From the NCBI GenBank assembly GCA_001599815.1, contig BCIA01000001.1:5476978-5540977 (forward strand): a stretch of 64,000 bases of DNA, in the 5' to 3' direction. A program made the position numbers and the translations under genes. The notes under the pieces were generated by a model, which was not told the origin of the DNA, did no database searches, and saw only the letters and a list, made by a program, of their open reading frames with translations. Below are positions 58,583 to 64,000 of this stretch, in pieces; the first letter of the stretch is position 1; each line of letters starts with the position of its first letter. This DNA is from Furcasterigmium furcatum (taxonomy: Eukaryota; Ascomycota; Sordariomycetes; Glomerellales; Plectosphaerellaceae).

Positions 58583-61330
58583 TTACACGATCTTGTACAC
58601 CCTCTTGGCGATGATGTAGCACGTGAGGCCGAAGGCGATGAGGCCGGCGGTCAGGCACCAGAACCAGACGAGGTTGCCCTCGTATTCCTGGCCGGGGACC
58701 CAGACGTTCATGCCCCAGAGACCTGTGATGATGTTCATGGGGAGGACGATGGTGCCGAGGACTGTGAGCTTGCCGAGGACGTCGGCCGTCTGCTCGGAGC
58801 GCTCGTTCATGCGGATGTTGATCTGGGCGAGGTAGTTGCCGTGGGAGCGGGCAAGGATCCTGTGGAGGTTAGCTTACTGTTTGTGCTTCACGTCGGGTTT
58901 TATGAAAGGTCGTGACCTGGGGTGCTGGGGTTGGGCTGGGAACTTACTTCTCGTAGTGACTCAAGTTCGAGGTCATCGTCACGATGTGGTCTTGGATATC
59001 GCCGAGATACAAGCCGATGTCTGAGCGGGGGGCAACCTCCCAGCGCTCGTTGCAGCGCTTTGCGAAGCCCTTGATGACGTCGGCCTTGTTGCCGAGGAGG
59101 CGATAGAGGCTCATGACGCGCTTACGGCAGTCACCGACGCGCCGGAGCATGTTGCTCCCGGACTCAGCAGCGGTGCCGTCGTCTGAGGCCTTCTCGCTAA
59201 AAGGGACATTATCCTTGATCCGGTCGTCGCTCGAGGAGTGGAGCTTGAGGATGGCGTCGTCGATGTCGTCGACTTCATCCTCGATGTTCTGAATAAGGGG
59301 GCCAAAGACGTCCGTGATATCGTCGATAATGGCGTATGATATCCAGTCCGGGTTGACGATGAGATAGTCCTTCAGCTGGCGGATGCGCCGGCGGACGTTG
59401 GCGGGATGGGGCGTCATAGAGAAGTGAAAGCTGAGAACGCCCTCGCGGAACACCACCACGTACATGTTCACGGGCTCAAGGTAATCCTCGCTCTGCGCAT
59501 CCTGGTCGAACGAGCGGTAGTTGACGAAGTAGTAGTGGCGGAAGAGCTCGACCTTCTCTCGTGCCTCCTGCACCATGATATCTTCTGCTGTTAGAGGATG
59601 GATGCCGAAGGCCTTGGAGAGGACCTTCATCTCGGCTTCGGTCGGGCAAAGGACGTCAAGCCACCAGACGGGGCGGTCGCCATATCGTACTTGCTTCTCC
59701 GCTGGCTTCTCTGGAAAATCTCCTACTGTTGCTCGCGGGGTGGGTGAGGTAACGCGCGCTGGTGTTGCAGGAATAGAAGCAGTCCTGGAGCTGCCTTTTG
59801 ATGCCTTCTCCGCCAGGGATTTCTCCTTCTCTGGAGATGGCTGGCCCTCTCGCACCTGCTCATCGGCGTGCAGAGATTGAAGAAGAGATCCTTGACGAGT
59901 AGACAGCGTGGAGGCGCCGTTTTGGCCGCCGATAGAGGGGTGGTGCAGAGCGGAGCCCAGTGGCGAGATTTCCTCTGTGTCACTCTCCTCCTCACTGCTT
60001 GAATCGGAAAGGACCCTCGGATCCGGGATGAAGAGTTCCCGGAATGTGCCCCCGACCTGAACAAGCTCTGATATGGTCTGGCTGTGAATGGTGCTCTGGA
60101 ACTCTTCGTTGAAGTAGGTGAACCTGTAGGGCGCATCTTCCTCCGTCCGCATCCACCCACGGTGGACAGTACGTAGCCGGCCATTGATGAGTTGGGGCTC
60201 TGTGATGCGCTTGACTCTTCGTTCCTCGTTGCGGTCCTCCTTTTCCATGCGGCTCCATTCATCCAGGATCGACAGGTCGGGCCAGGGCTTCCTACGCCGC
60301 TTGGGTCTCCGTCGATATTCGGATTCCTGCACGTGGTCTTCCTCCTCTCCGAGCTCGGACATGCCCGTGGGGAAACAGACATCTGCCTCGGCCGGCAGGG
60401 TGATCGGCACTGTCTTCCTTCGGGTGATACCTGGTGAGCTATCCGGTCGCATCTCATCGTCCTCAGAGTGTTCATCATGGTAGCTGCTGTGTGGCGACCG
60501 GTGCATGTCATCTATCATGACGTCTTGAAATGTCAGATCCAAGCCGGCCGCCCCTCCGATTCGTGGCGACCCTGGCATTGAAGGAGGATAGTTGACGTTG
60601 TTGTAGCCAACAGGGAATGTCGGTTGACGCTTCGTCCGCGAAGACCTGCTAGAGCCACGCCGGCTCAGACGCGGCTGTGAACTGCCATAACCAAGGATGG
60701 GAAGCGTCGCGGTTCGTTGGGCTGAACGTGACAGCAACGGCGCTCCTTCGTCATCCGACTGATTCTCGTCATCATCGTTATCTTGCGTCTGTCCGAGGAC
60801 AGTTCGCAGGCGGCTTCCGATTTGAGGGGCTGCACTGAGGGAGGAGCCTGCCAGGGCGGCCAGGGTCGAGGTCCTACGGGGTCTCAGGGGATGCTGGTCG
60901 CTACGGACTAGTCAGCGAGGTCCACGGAGCACAGCAACTCAACGACATACCGGTGATCCAGCAACGCTTGGCTATCAATACTCGTGTTGCTAAAGTTGCC
61001 TCCACCCTGCAGGTACAGGTCCGGGCGCGCCGGCAGCCGCTCGTCGTCGACGGAGTCATCATGGGATTCCTCCGGCAGGACGGCGAACGACTTTCTCCTG
61101 CCGCGCTTCTTCTTGTGGCCGCTGCTCTTCTTCTTCTTGCTCTTTGTCGACGAAGCTTGGCTCGTGACCACTTCTTGTCCGGATGCCGCCGCGTTGGCGG
61201 CAGAAGCTGTGGGGAGGTCGGGTCGATTCGTTCGCAGCGGGCTCTGGACGGTGTTGGCGAGCGGCTGAAAGGGGTTGGAGGTCAAGCTGAACGGCTGCTG
61301 GTTCGGCGGCGGACCGCGACGGCCAGACAT
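58583..61330 (-). CDS. MNR2: CorA-family magnesium transporter, Mnr2/Alr-like
   Basis: CorA proteins form pentameric Mg2+ channels. Three exons on the minus strand (61330-60951, 60900-58948, 58859-58583; introns 50 and 88 nt) give 869 aa. The N-terminal ~430 residues are low-complexity with a basic block KKKKSSGHKKKRGRRK and many SP sites. The CorA cytosolic domain follows (RPVWWLDVLCPTEAEM, FGIHPLTAEDIM, NYRSFDQDAQ). Near the C-terminus, LPMNIITGLWGMNVWVPG carries the GMN signature at residues 827-829 at the end of the first membrane helix, and a second helix (VWFWCLTAGLIAFGLTCYII) ends the protein. The long N-terminal extension fits yeast Mnr2 (vacuolar) or Alr1/2 (plasma membrane); which one is not settled by sequence reading. 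The gene is divergent from the Zn2Cys6 gene. Confidence 0.88.
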
Positions 61331-62150
61331 GATCGCCGACTGTTGCGCGATTGTGCGCGTGGGGAGCCGAGCTCAGGATTGCAAGAATAGGGCGAGATGC
61401 TCGAGGTGAGGCGGGACCATCAATCCAGAACCTTACGACTGAATGGTTGTTTGCGACAGCTGAATCTGAGGTTCACGGCTGAGAGGTTGTGTCCTCGACA
61501 AAATGATAGCTCTGGGCGAAGGGCTGTCTCGAATATGCCAAGTAATGGAAAGATCAGAGCTTGTCAGCCAGCTTGTGGTGTGCAAGGGCAGATCGGCGAT
61601 AGAAGAGATGGGATCGATGAGGGAGAGACAAACCGGTGGATGTTACTCGGTCTGCCAGCATCCATCCAAGGACTTGGTGCGGCGGTTTGGTGATGTCAGC
61701 GGAGCTGATGGTCCTGTTCAGCTCTGCCATTGGCTACATGAGGTGCGTCAAGGCCCCTAAGGGGAAGTGCAGCTGCGCCTAGCCACGCTAGCCAATTCTC
61801 GTTCAGCGGGGTCTTCATGAGCTTAACATGCGCCCAGGACCTCGGGGCTGTCGAATGTTAGGCGTTGAGTTCAACGGACAAGTTCCGATTTCGCTGCTTC
61901 AGGCAATCCGTCACGCGACTGGGGGAGGGTTCGAAACGGATTTGTGGGAGTCCGTATGCGTGTTTTGAAGATATCAAGTTAATAATACACATGGCGATAC
62001 CTTCAGTCGTGCTGGAGAGAGTCGGTCAGGTTGCATGTGACGGGGAGACGCTGCATGTTTTGATGAGTCAGCCAAAACACCATCAACTGAGGTGACCTGG
62101 AACTCAACCTTAAACATTCAAGTCCACACCAGCACATGTAAGCTCACAAC
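61331..62150. promoter_or_regulatory. Divergent promoter region, MNR2/Zn2Cys6 regulator
   Basis: 820 bp between divergent ATGs. Short open frames are present without features. No clear regulatory motif or repeat found. Confidence 0.5.
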
Positions 62151-64000
62151 ATGGATGCCGGACCCTCTCGGAAGCGCCTGCGACGAAGTACCCGGAGCTG
62201 CTACCAGTGTATGTGGCCAAACTTCCCTCGCACGTTTCTGTCCAGTAGGCTAACAAGTCGAGGGAAAGGCAGGAAACGGAAGGTCAAGTGTCAACTCACG
62301 GATGAGGATGTCCAGACTTGCGCCGAGTGTGTCAAGACTGGAACACAATGCAGTCTTCAGCCGACAGGGACGGACTTGAGTTGCGAGGGCTCTCCCGCCA
62401 ATGGTGATAGCCAAGACCGTGATTCAAGGCTAGAACGCATCGAAGCCCTCCTAAGCCAGCTTCTCGAATCTCAAAGGCGGTCACAGCCGCTTGAGGCTCA
62501 ACCTGAGTCTGCATCTGAGGCAACGGTTCCGGCTCCTATATGGAACGACTTTGTAAGTTCTGTCGGGGAAAACTCGTCTTCAAGACATGGCTTCTCAGAC
62601 AATACCAGCTGCTCCAGTCCACCGTCGACGGAAATCTCCCCCCGTTACTCGACCATGATTCGATCAGGCTTCAACCCGCAGACACGCCAGACGCAAGGGG
62701 CACTCTCTTGGCGCTTCTGCCGTCCCCACAGGATGCACTTATCATAGCTTCAAACAGTAATGCTTCCCTCTGGGGGGCAGAAAGCCCTCTGGGCAGCGTC
62801 TTAACCCCTTGCGACGCCCTTCAGCTCTTGGACACCACAGCCATCTCGAGAGTCACGGCTTTGGAAATTGCTAAGACGATGATCTTGTTCGCATTATACA
62901 TGCAACAACTCCCTGCGAACTTTCACGTGCAGTTCTTGGAGTCACGAAACGTCGGAGAGGCAGTGGCATTGATCACAGACCGAGTCCGCGCTTTCGTCCT
63001 CTCTCACGAAGAAGAGGCGTGCTCGCCGGACGGCTTAGAATGTTTGCTTCTGCTGAGCCAGATCCACCTGAACAACTGCGCTCTTCGGAAGGCGTGGATG
63101 ACCTTTAGAACAGTTCTCGATACCGCCAGGTTGACCGGGCTTCCGGCCAGCTTCTCCATCGCCTCGCGCAACTCCACTCGTGCCGATATGGCCCTTCGCC
63201 GCCGTCTCTGGCTTTCTGCCGTCTGCGGCGACTGCTACTGTAGTCTCCTCCTTGGCCTTGAGCCTGGATTAGGTGTCATGCCGTTCGGTCCCGATGACGA
63301 GACCTGGAACGATCCTAGTGCCGACGACGATGCAAACGTCCAGCGTCGCATATGTCTGGTAGTGGCGCGCATTGCACAAAGAAACGCTGCCGGTATGCAT
63401 CACGACCGTGGCATACTTCAGGAGCTGGATGGTACGCTCAGCAGACTGCGACACTCGCTGGCTGCGACCTGGTGGAAGGCCCCGGCATTTCGTTTCGCTC
63501 GTCCTCTTGATTCGGCCAAGGAGCCCAACCGCTTGATATGCCAGCTGTGGTACTACCAAGCGAAGATGTTTCTGCACCTGCCTGTCGCCTTCACGGGGAG
63601 CATGGCTGAATCGCTCGACAGTCTTGAGATTTGCATGGAAGCAGCCAGGACCACCCTGCATAGATACCTTGGGCTACAGCACGCCAGAGACCAACTAGCT
63701 CGTTGCAGAGCGGTCGAGCAGTCGGCCTTGCTGGCTGCCGCAGTTCTCATCCTTGCTGTGGTTCAACTTCGACACCAAAAGATGCGCTCAGCGGCTTCAA
63801 GATACGATTCCGACCATGCCCTTCTCGAACAAGTCATCGAATCTTTCGAGGCTCAAGGGCAAGCAGGCAACAGAGAGCACGTGGCAAGGCGGAGCGCCGA
63901 GCTTCTCTCCAACATGCTAAATATCGTCAACTCGGAGTATGACTCGCTCGCAAAAGGCAGCTCCTCCTCTGGTACTGCTACTCCCTTTGAAGACGAAAGG
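62151..64000 (+). CDS. Zn2Cys6 fungal transcription factor (cut by right edge)
   Basis: Three exons are seen (62151-62208, 62269-62552, and 62609 to the edge without a stop), giving 578 complete codons so far. The N-terminal binuclear zinc cluster uses Cys17, Cys20, Cys27, Cys37, Cys40, Cys47 (CYQC-RKRKVKC..CAECVKTGTQC), preceded by basic KRLRRSTRS. A short coiled-coil candidate for dimerisation follows (RLERIEALLSQLLESQRR). The third exon encodes a helical region like the fungal-specific transcription-factor domain (AWMTFRTVLDTARLTGL, LRRRLWLSAVCGD). Intron 1 is 60 nt, ends at AAG, and splits a cluster codon; intron 2 is 56 nt with donor GTAAGTTC. The target pathway is unknown. The neighbouring transporter gene is a possible target only by position. 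Confidence 0.88.
62209..62268 (+). other. In-frame 60-nt intron inside the zinc-cluster codons
   Basis: This intron interrupts the codon for Cys20. Its donor is GTATGT, a GCTAAC branch site lies near 62249-62254, and the acceptor is AAG. It is exactly 20 codons long and contains no stop in the reading frame, so unspliced RNA would encode a 20-residue insert between Cys20 and Arg21 of the zinc cluster. A CAG at 62271-62273 is a competing acceptor that would shift the frame. Confidence 0.7.

Overview
This window looks like nuclear chromosomal DNA of a filamentous ascomycete (Pezizomycotina, most probably a Sordariomycete). The evidence is short introns of about 50-60 nt with GT..AG ends and CTAAC-type branch sites, GC-rich coding DNA, and a gene set typical of filamentous fungi: palC, RAX2, an FlbC-type C2H2 regulator and a Zn2Cys6 regulator. 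The order or genus cannot be fixed from the sequence alone. Exon borders were worked out by hand from splice signals and reading-frame continuity. Every complete gene closes to a whole number of codons.

Layout. 1-25,050 is a normal gene-dense stretch: palC (minus, cut by the left edge), ALG6, OGG1, SF3B1/Prp10 (one 3.7-kb exon), LSM2 (minus, four exons), UTP12 (minus), the ARPC2 subunit of Arp2/3, RAX2 and PSO2/SNM1. 25,050-42,344 is a 17-kb gene-poor island whose only convincing gene is a two-finger C2H2 regulator at 33,934-35,204, best matched to FlbC. The flanks hold microsatellites, recurrent GTA/TAC-rich motifs, two ambiguous bases and several open frames that I do not believe encode proteins. 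42,345-64,000 is gene-dense again: NUP159 (minus), proteasome beta-2/PUP1, ERV46 (minus), RNA15/CstF-64, a Sel1-repeat protein (DSF2/Nif1-like), a CorA/Mnr2-type magnesium transporter (minus), and a Zn2Cys6 regulator cut by the right edge.

Most genes are housekeeping and unrelated in pathway. Two loose themes stand out. Several RNA-metabolism genes lie close together (SF3B1, LSM2 and UTP12 consecutively, RNA15 further along). Polarity and development genes also occur (ARPC2, RAX2, FlbC-like, Sel1-repeat protein). Neither should be read as a functional cluster without comparative data.

I found no transposon with recognisable coding capacity, no rRNA or tRNA gene, no secondary-metabolite cluster and no clear new system. 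The most checkable unusual points are the isolated 17-kb island around the FlbC-like gene, an in-frame 60-nt intron inside the zinc cluster of the last gene, upstream ORFs ending just before the SF3B1 and RAX2 starts, the Ser-Pro-Phe repeats of NUP159, and the contrast between an intronless SF3B1 and an intron-rich LSM2.
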